DNA of 64,000 nucleotides from Bacteroidales bacterium. GTDB lineage: Bacteria > Bacteroidota > Bacteroidia > Bacteroidales > BM520. Location of the stretch: the NCBI GenBank assembly GCA_031276035.1, contig JAISNV010000028.1, positions 200,752-264,751 of the forward strand. Reading direction: 5' to 3'. The position numbers and the translations under genes are program-made. Under the pieces are notes generated by a model. It was not told the DNA's origin, did not search any database, and saw only the letters and a list, made by a program, of their open reading frames with translations. Shown one piece after another: positions 27,060 to 35,840 of this stretch (position 1 is the stretch's first letter; every line of letters starts with the position of its first letter).

Positions 27060-27722
27060 ATGGAAGATAGTATCGCAAAAGAAAAGGTAATGCGGGCAAT
27101 TATTACCGCTCTTGAAGATAAGGGTAGCTTTGACCCCCAATTAAGAGCGGATGTTGACGGCGATTATTTTGCTCCTATTGAAATAGGAACCGTACCTTTG
27201 GCTTTTGCGGAAAACTTCGTGGATAACGGCGGAATATTTATATTCTGTGAAGACACTAATGATTTGTGCGGAAAACTTTCATTAGCATCCAAAAACTATA
27301 ATTGGGGAAACATTTTTTGCAATAAGAATATTATTAAGGCTTATTTGGAACGTGCAGGATTATTATATAAATCCGATATTGAAAAACATGATTCCTTCGA
27401 AACGGGATTAGTTTTATGCGAATCTCTTGTAGCTCGCCACGGCAGCGTCGTTGTTTCGGCATCATCAAATAATGATCTCAAACTTTTAAGTTCAAGCAGT
27501 AATATCGTTATTATTGCAGATGTAAATCAAATTGTAGGTGAAATAAAAGATGCGATGCAATTTCTTAAAGATAAATTTATCAACTCTTTTCCGCCTTATA
27601 TCTCTGTAATTACCGGTCCGAGCAAAACAAATGCAATTGAAAATAAATTTGTTGTCGGAGGACAGGGTCCTAAAAATATTTTTTTATTTTTAACCAACGA
27701 AAAAATTAATAATCATGGATGA
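27060..27722 (+). CDS. LUD domain protein (LutC/YkgG-like)
   Basis: 220 residues of the LUD family (PF02589), named for lactate-utilisation proteins LutB and LutC. The C-terminal signature ITGPSKTNAIENKFVVGGQGP is clear. No iron-sulfur motifs are present and no LutA or LutB is adjacent, so a role in lactate oxidation is doubtful. The stop codon overlaps the ATG of the next gene by 8 bases, showing translational coupling within the rsfS-ftsH-LUD-DUF2007-cdsA run. Confidence 0.88.
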   Translation: MEDSIAKEKVMRAIITALEDKGSFDPQLRADVDGDYFAPIEIGTVPLAFAENFVDNGGIFIFCEDTNDLCGKLSLASKNYNWGNIFCNKNIIKAYLERAGLLYKSDIEKHDSFETGLVLCESLVARHGSVVVSASSNNDLKLLSSSSNIVIIADVNQIVGEIKDAMQFLKDKFINSFPPYISVITGPSKTNAIENKFVVGGQGPKNIFLFLTNEKINNHG

Positions 27723-27921
27723 AACAATGAAATTAGTTTACACAACCAATAAAGAGTATCAAATGAATATTATACTCGCCTTATTGGAGGAAGACAATAT
27801 TAAAGGTAATGTTATCAACAAACATGACTCAACTTACCAAACTTTCGGTGATATTGAGCTTTACGTTGAGGAGAAAGACTTCGAAAAAGCAAAAGAAATT
27901 GTTGACAAAGCAAAACTTTAA
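27715..27921 (+). CDS. DUF2007 small protein
   Basis: 68 residues with the DUF2007 pattern (PF09413): KLVYTTNKEYQMNIILALLEEDNIKGNVINK followed by GDIELYVEEKDFEKAKEIV. This is a ferredoxin-like alpha/beta fold named putative signal-transducing protein, with function unknown. The gene overlaps the LUD gene by 8 bp and ends 9 bp before cdsA. Confidence 0.85.
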   Translation: MDETMKLVYTTNKEYQMNIILALLEEDNIKGNVINKHDSTYQTFGDIELYVEEKDFEKAKEIVDKAKL

Positions 27922-27930
27922 TAAGAAAAA

Positions 27931-28746
27931 GTGAAAAATTTTATTATTCGTACTCTTTCCGCAATAATCTTTGCAGCAGCAGTATTAACAGCTTTTTACT
28001 TCGGTAAAACCGTAACTTTCTTTTTGTTCGGCATTTTTATGACCATAATTCTTTGTGAATATAAAAACTTTTCAACTTTTAAAAATATTTTCGGATTGGT
28101 TTTATATGCACTTCTTGGTGTAATTTTTTATTTCATAGGAGTTTACGGCAGTGATCCCATTTCAATGAGGCAGTGGGGAGCATTAACAATCTTGTTTTTA
28201 ATTGCTTTCTTCATGATTATTTCCCAAAGAAATTTACAGTTTTCTCCTTTCGTTAATAAAGTTTCAATGTTTTTCTACACAGTTGTTCCGTTTATAATGT
28301 TTATGTCTTTTTTCGATTTTTCGGAGCGACTTTTCAACGGGAATAGTTTTTTACTTCCATTTATATTTATAGCAACTATCTGGATCGGAGATTCTTTTGC
28401 ATATATTTTAGGTTCGATTATCGGCAAACATAAGATGGCGCCTAAAATTTCCCCTGCTAAAACCTGGGAAGGATTTATAGGCGGACTATGCGCTGTTATT
28501 CTTGCCATGATAATATTCCGTGTTATTGTCCCTGTTCAATCTTATTTCTTTTGGATACTTTTCGGAATAATAATTTATATTCTCGGAACGTTTGGTGACT
28601 TGACCGAATCAATGTTGAAACGCAAAGCCGATTTAAAAGATTCCGGTTGTATGATGCCCGGCCACGGCGGTGCATTCGACCGATTTGATTCTTTTATTCT
28701 TGCCGTACCGTTTACAGCGTTGCTATTGTTAACCTTTAATATTTAG
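27931..28746 (+). CDS. cdsA: Phosphatidate cytidylyltransferase
   Basis: Makes CDP-diacylglycerol from phosphatidic acid and CTP in the inner membrane, the branch point for phospholipids. 271 residues, GTG start at 27931, about seven membrane segments. The C-terminal CDS signature runs from KISPAKTWEGFIGG to GDLTESMLKRKADLKDSGCMMPGHGG and FDRFDS. With psd 155 bp downstream it forms a phospholipid-synthesis pair; pssA is not in the window. Confidence 0.96.
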   Translation: MKNFIIRTLSAIIFAAAVLTAFYFGKTVTFFLFGIFMTIILCEYKNFSTFKNIFGLVLYALLGVIFYFIGVYGSDPISMRQWGALTILFLIAFFMIISQRNLQFSPFVNKVSMFFYTVVPFIMFMSFFDFSERLFNGNSFLLPFIFIATIWIGDSFAYILGSIIGKHKMAPKISPAKTWEGFIGGLCAVILAMIIFRVIVPVQSYFFWILFGIIIYILGTFGDLTESMLKRKADLKDSGCMMPGHGGAFDRFDSFILAVPFTALLLLTFNI

Positions 28747-28901
28747 TGATTAGAATAGCAGATAAATAAGATTGCTATTTCGAATAAAATAAGAAATTTG
28801 ATGATTCTCCTTGATTTACAAGACACCCGACTCTATATGATGAAATCAAAATTCAAAACAAAACAAATAAAATTATACTTATATTAAAAATATTTACAAA
28901 A

Positions 28902-29558
28902 ATGAAAATTCACAAAGAAGGTCGAAAAGCAATATTTTACGGTACATTTATCGCAATAATACTGGCTATTCTATCGCTGTTTATTCTCAGCGGACCCAAT
29001 ACTATTGAAATAATAATCTTCTGTGTAATTATTATTGGAATATTGTTATTGATATTCTTCTACAGGCATCCTAACAGACACAAACATATTAACAAAGACG
29101 CAATAATGATTCCCGCCGACGGTAAGATAGTTGTTTGTGAAAGAGTTTTTGAAAATACCTATTTCAAGAAAGAATGTATGCAAGTATCAATCTTTATGTC
29201 GGTTTTCAATGTACATGTTAACTGGATTCCTGCTTCAGGAACAGTAGTTTTTAAAGATCACAAAGACGGAGAAAATTATCCTGCTTATAATCCGAAATCT
29301 TCGCATCTGAATGAAAGATGTTGCACAGTAATTAGGCTTGAAGACGGAAGGGAAATTATGTTGACTCAAATAGCCGGTCTCGTTGCCCGCAGAGTTATAA
29401 ATCAAGTTAAAGTCGGCGATAAAGTTAAGCAGGGCGACGAGCTCGGAATTATCAAATTCGGTTCGCGTGTCGACATTCATCTGCCTATTGATATGGAAGT
29501 TGAAGTTGAAATGGAACAAAACGTCAGGGCAATGAAAACCATTCTCGCAAAATTATAA
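28902..29558 (+). CDS. psd: Phosphatidylserine decarboxylase family protein
   Basis: 218 residues, the short PSD-A form used by many Bacteroidetes. Two N-terminal membrane helices (residues about 11-50) precede the decarboxylase domain with VSIFMSVFNVHVNWIP and the self-cleavage site FGSR near residue 187, where the serine becomes the pyruvoyl cofactor of the alpha chain. Converts phosphatidylserine to phosphatidylethanolamine. The upstream 155-bp gap shows nothing notable. Confidence 0.94.
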   Translation: MKIHKEGRKAIFYGTFIAIILAILSLFILSGPNTIEIIIFCVIIIGILLLIFFYRHPNRHKHINKDAIMIPADGKIVVCERVFENTYFKKECMQVSIFMSVFNVHVNWIPASGTVVFKDHKDGENYPAYNPKSSHLNERCCTVIRLEDGREIMLTQIAGLVARRVINQVKVGDKVKQGDELGIIKFGSRVDIHLPIDMEVEVEMEQNVRAMKTILAKL

Positions 29559-29580
29559 ACATCACACTAAAAAAATAAAA

Positions 29581-30318
29581 ATGGATAGAAAGGTTAAATC
29601 GGTAGAGATAAAAAATCTCTGGGGAAGAATAAACATCAACTGGACTGATGTTTTTGAAGATGTAAATGTTATAGTTGGAATTAACGGTTCCGGAAAAAGC
29701 ACCACATTAAAAGCCATGTACACTTTACTCAGCAATCCGAACTGCGATATGTCGTCTTTTCCTTTCGATTATATTTCAATAAAAATTGGAGATGAAGAAA
29801 TTCGTTCCGATAAAAATAATAATCTCAAACAACCTTTTCTTATTGAAACATTAAACCGAGACGAAAATTCTTATGATTACATCGTCAACAAATTAAAGCT
29901 TTACAAAGAATTAGAAGACATCGAACATCAAAATAAACGATTCGAATATTTCGCATCTATTATAAATCAATTATTTATAAAAACAAAGAAAACATTGGAT
30001 CTTACATCGGATTCAACTATACAATTCAGAGATTCAAAACAGAACATTATTAAGTTTGAAAAATTATCTCTGGGCGAAAAACAAATGTTAGTGTTTCTCT
30101 ACAAGGTTTTTTTAACGCGCGAAAAACCTTATATTCTATTTCTTGACGAGCCCGAATTATCTCTATATGTCGGATGGCAATCATATCTAATAGACATTAT
30201 CAAAAAATTAAATCCCAATTGTCAGTTATTTATTGTAACACACTCTCCCAACATTTTTAGTAACGGCTGGGGATCAAGAGTTGTTCATATCGAGGATTAT
30301 TTTACTGAAGTTGAATAA
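29581..30318 (+). CDS. AAA ATPase, PARIS AriA-like
   Basis: 245-residue SMC/ABC-like AAA ATPase with every catalytic motif: Walker A GINGSGKS (residues 33-40), signature LSLGEKQ (162-168), Walker B YILFLDEPE (184-192, Glu190) and switch His221 in THSPN. It ends directly before a DUF4435/TOPRIM gene (stop followed at once by ATG). That pairing is the layout of PARIS anti-phage systems, where AriA is the ATPase sensor and AriB the DUF4435 effector. It is shorter than I recall for characterised AriA proteins, so this would be a compact or related variant. It follows psd by 22 bp with no own promoter seen. Confidence 0.85.
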   Translation: MDRKVKSVEIKNLWGRININWTDVFEDVNVIVGINGSGKSTTLKAMYTLLSNPNCDMSSFPFDYISIKIGDEEIRSDKNNNLKQPFLIETLNRDENSYDYIVNKLKLYKELEDIEHQNKRFEYFASIINQLFIKTKKTLDLTSDSTIQFRDSKQNIIKFEKLSLGEKQMLVFLYKVFLTREKPYILFLDEPELSLYVGWQSYLIDIIKKLNPNCQLFIVTHSPNIFSNGWGSRVVHIEDYFTEVE

Positions 30319-31452
30319 ATGGAATCATCAAGAGAGGAATTTTACAAATTTGCAGCTGCAAATTATGCAGGAACGGCAGTTATTAAAAAGTTAACTGCGG
30401 CAGTACATGTTGAGGGCACTTCGGATATTCATTTCTGGAAAAAGATCTTTAAACAGTTTTATCCTAAAGGAAAGTTTGAATTTATGGCTTATTCAAAAGC
30501 TTATAATGAAAAGGGAAATGATGAGAGTTATGCCAGCGGTTCAATGCATTGCTTGAATTATAAACCGTATTTATCTGATAAATTTTTTATCTGTATTGAT
30601 AGTGACGAAAGGTACCTCAGAGAAGAAGCGGATATAAATATCAAAAATTATATCTTTCAAACATATACATATTCCATTGAGAATCATTATTGTTATGCTC
30701 CTAAATTAAATTTCGGTTGTATTATTGCCACCGGACTTAATATACAAAAGTACTTTTCGCCTCTTGTTAATGATTTTTTTGATTTCAGAAAATTTTTAAA
30801 GGAATATTCGAATATCATTTATGAAATATTTATTTGGCATATGTATTTTTCAAAAATCGGCAGCTCAGAATTATGTGTCATGCCTTTTAATAACATTATC
30901 ACAATAAAGGGAAAGGTTCCTGCAAATCAGGTAAGTAATAATGGATCCGGACTTATAAGAAGGTTGAAAGATAAAGTTAATTCCAAAATGAATAAACTGA
31001 AGCGGGAATATCCTGATGTTGACATTGAACCCTATAAGGAACATTATGCTCAGTTAGGCGTTAATCCCGATAATGTTTATTTATTTATTCGAGGGCACAA
31101 TTTACTGGGATTTCTTTCCAAGATTGGAGAAAGATGTTGTGAGTATTTACTCGGCTTAGAAAAAGAGAATCTCGGAAACAACACAAAATTAATCAAGAAC
31201 ATACATCAGAAAACAAAATCATTTAAAAATGTTACTCAAAGAAAGATTTGGTTCGATGATTATGAATGTATGAATAAGATTCAGGATGATGTGAACTTTT
31301 TTTTCAGAATGAAAAATGGAAAAGGTAAAAAGAATATTAGCGAAGGATACGGGAATATGATGGATGGAAACTCGAACGATTATCCAAAATCAGAAAACAG
31401 TGATCCGAAACATGAGGCCGAAAACTCAGAATCTAAAATTCAGAATCAATAA
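30319..31452 (+). CDS. DUF4435 (TOPRIM-like) protein, PARIS AriB-like
   Basis: 377 residues. The N-terminal DUF4435 domain (PF14491) contains the TOPRIM acidic residues: Glu32 in HVEGTSDIHFW and Asp94/Asp96 in FICIDSDERYL, consistent with a metal-dependent nuclease. Then comes a helical region with YSIENHYCY, also typical of the family. The last 45 residues are a low-complexity Asn/Ser/Glu-rich tail. The ATG directly follows the AAA gene stop, so the two are translated together. In PARIS, AriB is released by AriA upon sensing a phage anti-restriction protein and acts as the toxic effector; the same role here is inference. Confidence 0.85.
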   Translation: MESSREEFYKFAAANYAGTAVIKKLTAAVHVEGTSDIHFWKKIFKQFYPKGKFEFMAYSKAYNEKGNDESYASGSMHCLNYKPYLSDKFFICIDSDERYLREEADINIKNYIFQTYTYSIENHYCYAPKLNFGCIIATGLNIQKYFSPLVNDFFDFRKFLKEYSNIIYEIFIWHMYFSKIGSSELCVMPFNNIITIKGKVPANQVSNNGSGLIRRLKDKVNSKMNKLKREYPDVDIEPYKEHYAQLGVNPDNVYLFIRGHNLLGFLSKIGERCCEYLLGLEKENLGNNTKLIKNIHQKTKSFKNVTQRKIWFDDYECMNKIQDDVNFFFRMKNGKGKKNISEGYGNMMDGNSNDYPKSENSDPKHEAENSESKIQNQ

Positions 31453-31460
31453 ACCAAGTT

Positions 31461-32498
31461 ATGATTTGTCCTCCATATTTGAAATCCGGTGATTCCGTTG
31501 CAATTGTAGCACCGGCACGAAAGATTGCTTTGAGCGAGATATCCCAAAGTATTGAAATCTTACAATCATGGGGGCTAAAAGTAATTTTTTCTAAGAATCT
31601 CTTTGAGTCCTACGACCAATTTGCCGGAACTGATATGCAACGCGCCGATGACTTTCAAGAAGCAATCAACAATCCTGAAATCAAAGCTATTTTCTGCGCC
31701 CGCGGAGGCTACGGCAGTGTCCGTATTATTGATCAAATAGATTTTTCTCCTTTACTTTCATCTCCAAAATGGATTATTGGATTCAGCGACATAACCGTTT
31801 TTCACTCCAAACTTAATACACTCGGCATAGAAAGCCTTCACGCTCCTGTTCTGACAACTTTAAGCGATGCACCGCCCGAAACATTAATCAAGATTAAAAA
31901 CACTCTTTTCGGAGAAGCATTACAATATAATATTCAACTTAATAAAGCAAACAGTTTAAATATTGATGGTGAATGTACCGGCGAATTAATCGGAGGAAAT
32001 TTATCTATCCTCTACTCATTATTAGGCAGTAATTGTGATATTGATTTTAGAAACAAGATTTTATTTATTGAAGATTTAGACGAATATTTTTATCATATTG
32101 ATAGAATTATGACGGCACTGAAACGTGCCGGAAAATTATCCGAATTAAACGGATTGATTGTGGGAGATATTGCAAAAATGAATGATAATTCAATTCCTTT
32201 CGGAAAAACCGCAGAGGAAATTATACATGATATTGTGGGAGAATATAATTATCCTGTTTGTTTTAACTTTCCGGCTGGACATATTCCCAACAACAATCCT
32301 TTAATACTGGGAAGAAATATTTCATTAACTATCAATAAAACAAATATTAACATTGATTTCTTCACAAAAACCACAGACAAGGCAATACCTAATTCGAAAA
32401 AAAGAATTATAAAATTATCATTAGTATTGCTGGCATTCTTCGTAATGATTTGGGTAGTTTATAAAATTGCGAGCCATTTTATTTTGAAAATGTTCTGA
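31461..32498 (+). CDS. ldcA: Muramoyltetrapeptide (LD-) carboxypeptidase with C-terminal membrane anchor
   Basis: Serine peptidase family S66, which removes the terminal D-Ala from recycled murein tetrapeptides. The triad is visible: Ser109 in GFSDIT, Glu204 in LFIEDLDEYFYHIDR, and His274 in PAGHIPNN. Unusually, after the catalytic domain (ending about residue 300) there is a basic stretch NSKKRIIK and one hydrophobic helix (about 317-337), so the enzyme appears tail-anchored, whereas most LdcA proteins are soluble. It begins 8 bp after the DUF4435 gene. Confidence 0.93.
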   Translation: MICPPYLKSGDSVAIVAPARKIALSEISQSIEILQSWGLKVIFSKNLFESYDQFAGTDMQRADDFQEAINNPEIKAIFCARGGYGSVRIIDQIDFSPLLSSPKWIIGFSDITVFHSKLNTLGIESLHAPVLTTLSDAPPETLIKIKNTLFGEALQYNIQLNKANSLNIDGECTGELIGGNLSILYSLLGSNCDIDFRNKILFIEDLDEYFYHIDRIMTALKRAGKLSELNGLIVGDIAKMNDNSIPFGKTAEEIIHDIVGEYNYPVCFNFPAGHIPNNNPLILGRNISLTINKTNINIDFFTKTTDKAIPNSKKRIIKLSLVLLAFFVMIWVVYKIASHFILKMF

Positions 32499-32587
32499 AA
32501 AGTTCAAGAATACAAAGTCTGTCGTTTTTGTGTTCCCATTTAATTAATTTCTTAATTCTTATTTATTAAATTTCTAAATTAAAAAGT

Positions 32588-32595
32588 TATATTTG
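32588..32595 (+). promoter_or_regulatory. -7 box of the MFS transporter gene
   Basis: TATATTTG fits TAnnTTTG and is 29 bp upstream of the start codon. No TTG lies at the right distance. Confidence 0.45.
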
Positions 32596-32623
32596 CAGAA
32601 ATTATAATAAAATTAAGTTAATT

Positions 32624-33814
32624 ATGAAAAATTCTTTATCAGTATTTGCAGTCTTTTTGGTTTTCCTAGCAATGGGTTTCGGCGATGCAGCCGGACAATT
32701 AGTTTCCATTATTGAAAAAGCTTTTAATGTTACGCCTTTTACGGCATCATTGGTTTCATTCTCTGGAATGATAATGTTTGGTGTTTTATCAGTGCCTATG
32801 GGCGTCCAACAATCGAAGATTGGTAAAAAGAAAATGCTGATAATCGGATTACTATTTTTCTTGTTGGGAGCAATACTTCCGATAATTGCATTTACCTTTC
32901 CGACAATTTTATTAGCCGTATTACTGATGGGCGCCGGCGCAACTATTTTGCAAGTATCGGGAAATCCGCTGATGAGAGATGTTTCATCACCCGGAAAATA
33001 TTCCAGCAACTTATCATTTGCTCAGGCAATCAAGGCAATCGGCACACTTTCTACATCTCTTATCATTGTAATTGCAGGAACATCATTAATGAAATACGGA
33101 TGGTTTACTCTAAATGGAGAAAACGGCGAGTTAATTAATATCGGTTTCCGCATTCTATTTCCAATATTTGCATGTGTATTATTGTTAACATTAATACTTG
33201 TAATAATATTTGTTCCTAATGCCACAAAACAAGATATAGAGAAACCTACCACTTTAGGTAAATGTATTAAAACTTTAGGAAATCCATACATTTTAGTTAT
33301 GTTCCTCGGAATATTCTTCTATTGTGGTGCCGAAGCATCCATGTTTAACAGAATTCCTTCAATATTTGCAAATTCTCCCGAAATCGCTTCATCAGGTAAT
33401 ATAGTGTTTATCGTCGCTTTATTTGTTGGCAGGCTTTTAGGAGGAATTATCCTAAGATATGTAAAACCGAAGACATTTTTATATATGACAATAGCCATAT
33501 CAATTCTCGGAAACCTCATGCTCTTCATTCCAAATAATAATATCAGCACATGGATAAGCTTTATACTAATTGGTATAGGATTTGCCAATATTTTTCCGCT
33601 TATCTTCTCAATGTGTATTGAAAGGTATCCTGAGAAAAGTAATGAAATATCAGGATTAATGACAACCGCAATCGTTGGTGCCGCTTTTGTTCCGCTATTG
33701 ACAGGATTAGTTGCCAATTACGATTCTAAACTTGCATTCTTAATTCCGCTTGCTTGCTTAATTTATTTGACTTTCGTTGCATTAGTAAATAGAAAATCTG
33801 CAAAAAGCAATTAA
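32624..33814 (+). CDS. MFS transporter, FHS/FucP-like
   Basis: 396-residue secondary transporter with twelve predicted membrane helices. The N-terminal half (FLAMGFGDAAGQLVSIIEKAF, FGVLSVPMGVQQSKIGKKKMLIIGLL) and ATILQVSGNPLMRDVSSPG resemble the fucose-galactose-glucose:H+ symporter branch, whose hallmark is an Asn-Pro in helix IV region as seen here. The substrate is not predictable. It is monocistronic. Confidence 0.88.
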   Translation: MKNSLSVFAVFLVFLAMGFGDAAGQLVSIIEKAFNVTPFTASLVSFSGMIMFGVLSVPMGVQQSKIGKKKMLIIGLLFFLLGAILPIIAFTFPTILLAVLLMGAGATILQVSGNPLMRDVSSPGKYSSNLSFAQAIKAIGTLSTSLIIVIAGTSLMKYGWFTLNGENGELINIGFRILFPIFACVLLLTLILVIIFVPNATKQDIEKPTTLGKCIKTLGNPYILVMFLGIFFYCGAEASMFNRIPSIFANSPEIASSGNIVFIVALFVGRLLGGIILRYVKPKTFLYMTIAISILGNLMLFIPNNNISTWISFILIGIGFANIFPLIFSMCIERYPEKSNEISGLMTTAIVGAAFVPLLTGLVANYDSKLAFLIPLACLIYLTFVALVNRKSAKSN

Positions 33815-33865
33815 GAATTAAAGATTATAATTAGTAAAGATGGCTAAGATATAGTTTCAATAGGT

Positions 33866-33885
33866 AATAACAAAAATTTGTTATT
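33866..33885. repeat. Palindrome between convergent MFS and radA genes
   Basis: AATAACAAA and TTTGTTATT form 9-bp arms around AA. It lies 52 bp after the MFS stop. Without a T tract it is a weak terminator candidate at best. Confidence 0.4.
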
Positions 33886-34005
33886 CGGTATTTTATTTAC
33901 AAGTATATAAATAAGTTAGGAAAGTTTTGTTATTTTATCTACACAAATTTTGATTGCAATATAAAATCAATGTGTATAAAAAGATACGAAATTTTAAACC
34001 TAAGA

Positions 34006-35376
34006 TTATCCGAACAAATATCTGAAAACTTCATCTATCCTGTTCAATCCGATGATTTCTATATTTGCTCCTCTAATATCCAGTTTTTTTATTCCGTAAC
34101 CTGAAATTATCATCTTTTTAAATCCTATCTTTTCAGCTTCGGAAATTCTCTTTTCGATATGAGTTACCGGTCGAACTTCGCCTGCCAAGCCTATCTCTCC
34201 GGCAAAACAATAATCATGATTTAGAGGCATATCAACAGTAGATGATAATACAGCGCTCACAACAGCCAAATCTATCGCCGGATCATCAATTCTAATACCG
34301 CCGGCAATATTTAGAAATACATCTTTCGACGAAAGTTTAAAATTACATCTTTTTTCCAAAACGGCTAAAAGCATATTCAATCTTCTGATATCAAACCCCG
34401 TAGTTGTGCGTTGCGGAGCTCCGAAAGCCGAAGTACCAACCAAAGCCTGAACCTCAACAATTATCGGACGCATTCCCTCCATTGTAGCGCCAATACTTAT
34501 TCCGCTGAGATTTTCGGTATTGTTCGAAAGTAAAACTTCCGAAGGATTATTCACTTGAATTAGTCCCGATTGCTGCATAAAATACATTCCCAACTCGGAA
34601 GCAGAACCGAACCTGTTTTTTATTGTCCTCAATATTCTGTATCCGTAATTTCTTTCTCCTTCGAACATAATCACGGCATCCACAATATGTTCCAAAATTT
34701 TCGGACCGGCAATAGAGCCGTCTTTTGTAATATGCCCAATCAAAAATACTGGTACTTGGCTTGATTTTGCATATTGCTGAAAGGCCGCGGTACATTCTCT
34801 AATCTGCATTATACTTCCTGCGGAAGATTCAAAAGATGTATTGTAAATAGTTTGTATTGAATCGATAATAACTAAATCCGGATTTAATTTTTTTACTTCA
34901 TCGAAAATAATATCTATATCCGTTTCATTCAGAAGAAATAAATTATCGGAATTATTTTTTTTAATTCTGTCATAACGCATTTTAATCTGGCTCTTACTTT
35001 CTTCACCGCTCACATAAAGCACTTTTAAATCTTTCAGACCTATAGCAATTTGGAGCATAAGAGTAGATTTTCCGATTCCGGGTTCACCTCCCACGAGCAC
35101 AATAGAACCTTTAACAATTCCTCCACCGAGTACGCGATTAAATTCGTTATCATCGCTATGAATCCTTATCTCATTGTCGTCATAACTTATTTCATCAATC
35201 TTTACAGGAGTTGAATTTTGAATAAAACCGTGTGGTTTTCTATCTTCTTTTTTATCTTGTTTAATATGTTCTTCCCTGAAAGTATTCCATTCGCCGCATG
35301 CAGGGCATTTTCCCATCCATTTCATACTTTCGTTGCCGCAATTTGTACACAAAAAAACAGTCTTAGTCTTTGCCAT
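34006..35376 (-). CDS. radA: DNA repair protein RadA
   Basis: 456-residue RecA-related branch-migration helicase of homologous recombination. N-terminal zinc finger Cys10/Cys13/Cys24/Cys27, Walker A GGEPGIGKST (96-105), the RadA-specific KNRFG motif, and a C-terminal Lon-like domain with GGIRIDDPAIDLAV. It starts 2 bp after rfaE2 and is last in the flippase-rfaE2-radA run. Confidence 0.97.
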   Translation of the reverse strand: MAKTKTVFLCTNCGNESMKWMGKCPACGEWNTFREEHIKQDKKEDRKPHGFIQNSTPVKIDEISYDDNEIRIHSDDNEFNRVLGGGIVKGSIVLVGGEPGIGKSTLMLQIAIGLKDLKVLYVSGEESKSQIKMRYDRIKKNNSDNLFLLNETDIDIIFDEVKKLNPDLVIIDSIQTIYNTSFESSAGSIMQIRECTAAFQQYAKSSQVPVFLIGHITKDGSIAGPKILEHIVDAVIMFEGERNYGYRILRTIKNRFGSASELGMYFMQQSGLIQVNNPSEVLLSNNTENLSGISIGATMEGMRPIIVEVQALVGTSAFGAPQRTTTGFDIRRLNMLLAVLEKRCNFKLSSKDVFLNIAGGIRIDDPAIDLAVVSAVLSSTVDMPLNHDYCFAGEIGLAGEVRPVTHIEKRISEAEKIGFKKMIISGYGIKKLDIRGANIEIIGLNRIDEVFRYLFG

Positions 35377-35378
35377 AA

Positions 35379-35840
35379 TTACATTTTAGATATTATTGAT
35401 GAAGAAGAATAACCTTCTTTAAAAGGAAGAATAACAACTTCACCGCCCATCTTTTTAACGAAATTGGCACCGATGATATTATCAACGGAATAATCGCCAC
35501 CTTTCACAAGCACATTCGGTCTAATTCTTTTAATTAATTTTAATGGTGTTTCTTCATCAAACATTACTATGAAATCAACAAAAGATAAAGAAGCAAGTAA
35601 AAGTGCTCTATCGTTTTCATTATTAACCGGTCTATTTTCGCCCTTTAGTTTTCGTACGGAATTATCTGTATTTAAACCTACTATTAAAACATCTCCAAAT
35701 TTAGCCGCATTAAATAAATATTCCACATGCCCCGCATGCAAAATATCAAAGCAACCGTTGGTAAACACGATTTTTTTGTCTGAGTCCAATTGTAATCCGT
35801 CGATACTAACAATTTTCTGTTGCGGTTCTTCGACTTTCAT
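35379..35840 (-). CDS. rfaE2: D-glycero-beta-D-manno-heptose 1-phosphate adenylyltransferase
   Basis: Nucleotidyltransferase that activates heptose 1-phosphate with ATP to give ADP-heptose for the LPS core. From ATG 35840 it has 153 residues, matching the stand-alone second half of HldE. FTNGCFDILHAGH holds the HxGH nucleotide motif (His35-His38), and GLNTDNSVRKLKG, VLVKGGDY and the C-terminal SSSSII are typical. A longer start at 35888 is open but lies deep in the previous gene. With ATG 35840 it still overlaps the flippase gene by 35 bases. Confidence 0.92.
   Translation of the reverse strand: MKVEEPQQKIVSIDGLQLDSDKKIVFTNGCFDILHAGHVEYLFNAAKFGDVLIVGLNTDNSVRKLKGENRPVNNENDRALLLASLSFVDFIVMFDEETPLKLIKRIRPNVLVKGGDYSVDNIIGANFVKKMGGEVVILPFKEGYSSSSIISKM

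Noticed and set aside
28747..31460. Mobile element carrying the AAA/DUF4435 pair
   Set aside because: No integrase, transposase, flanking direct repeats or tRNA site was found around the pair, and base composition looks like its neighbours.
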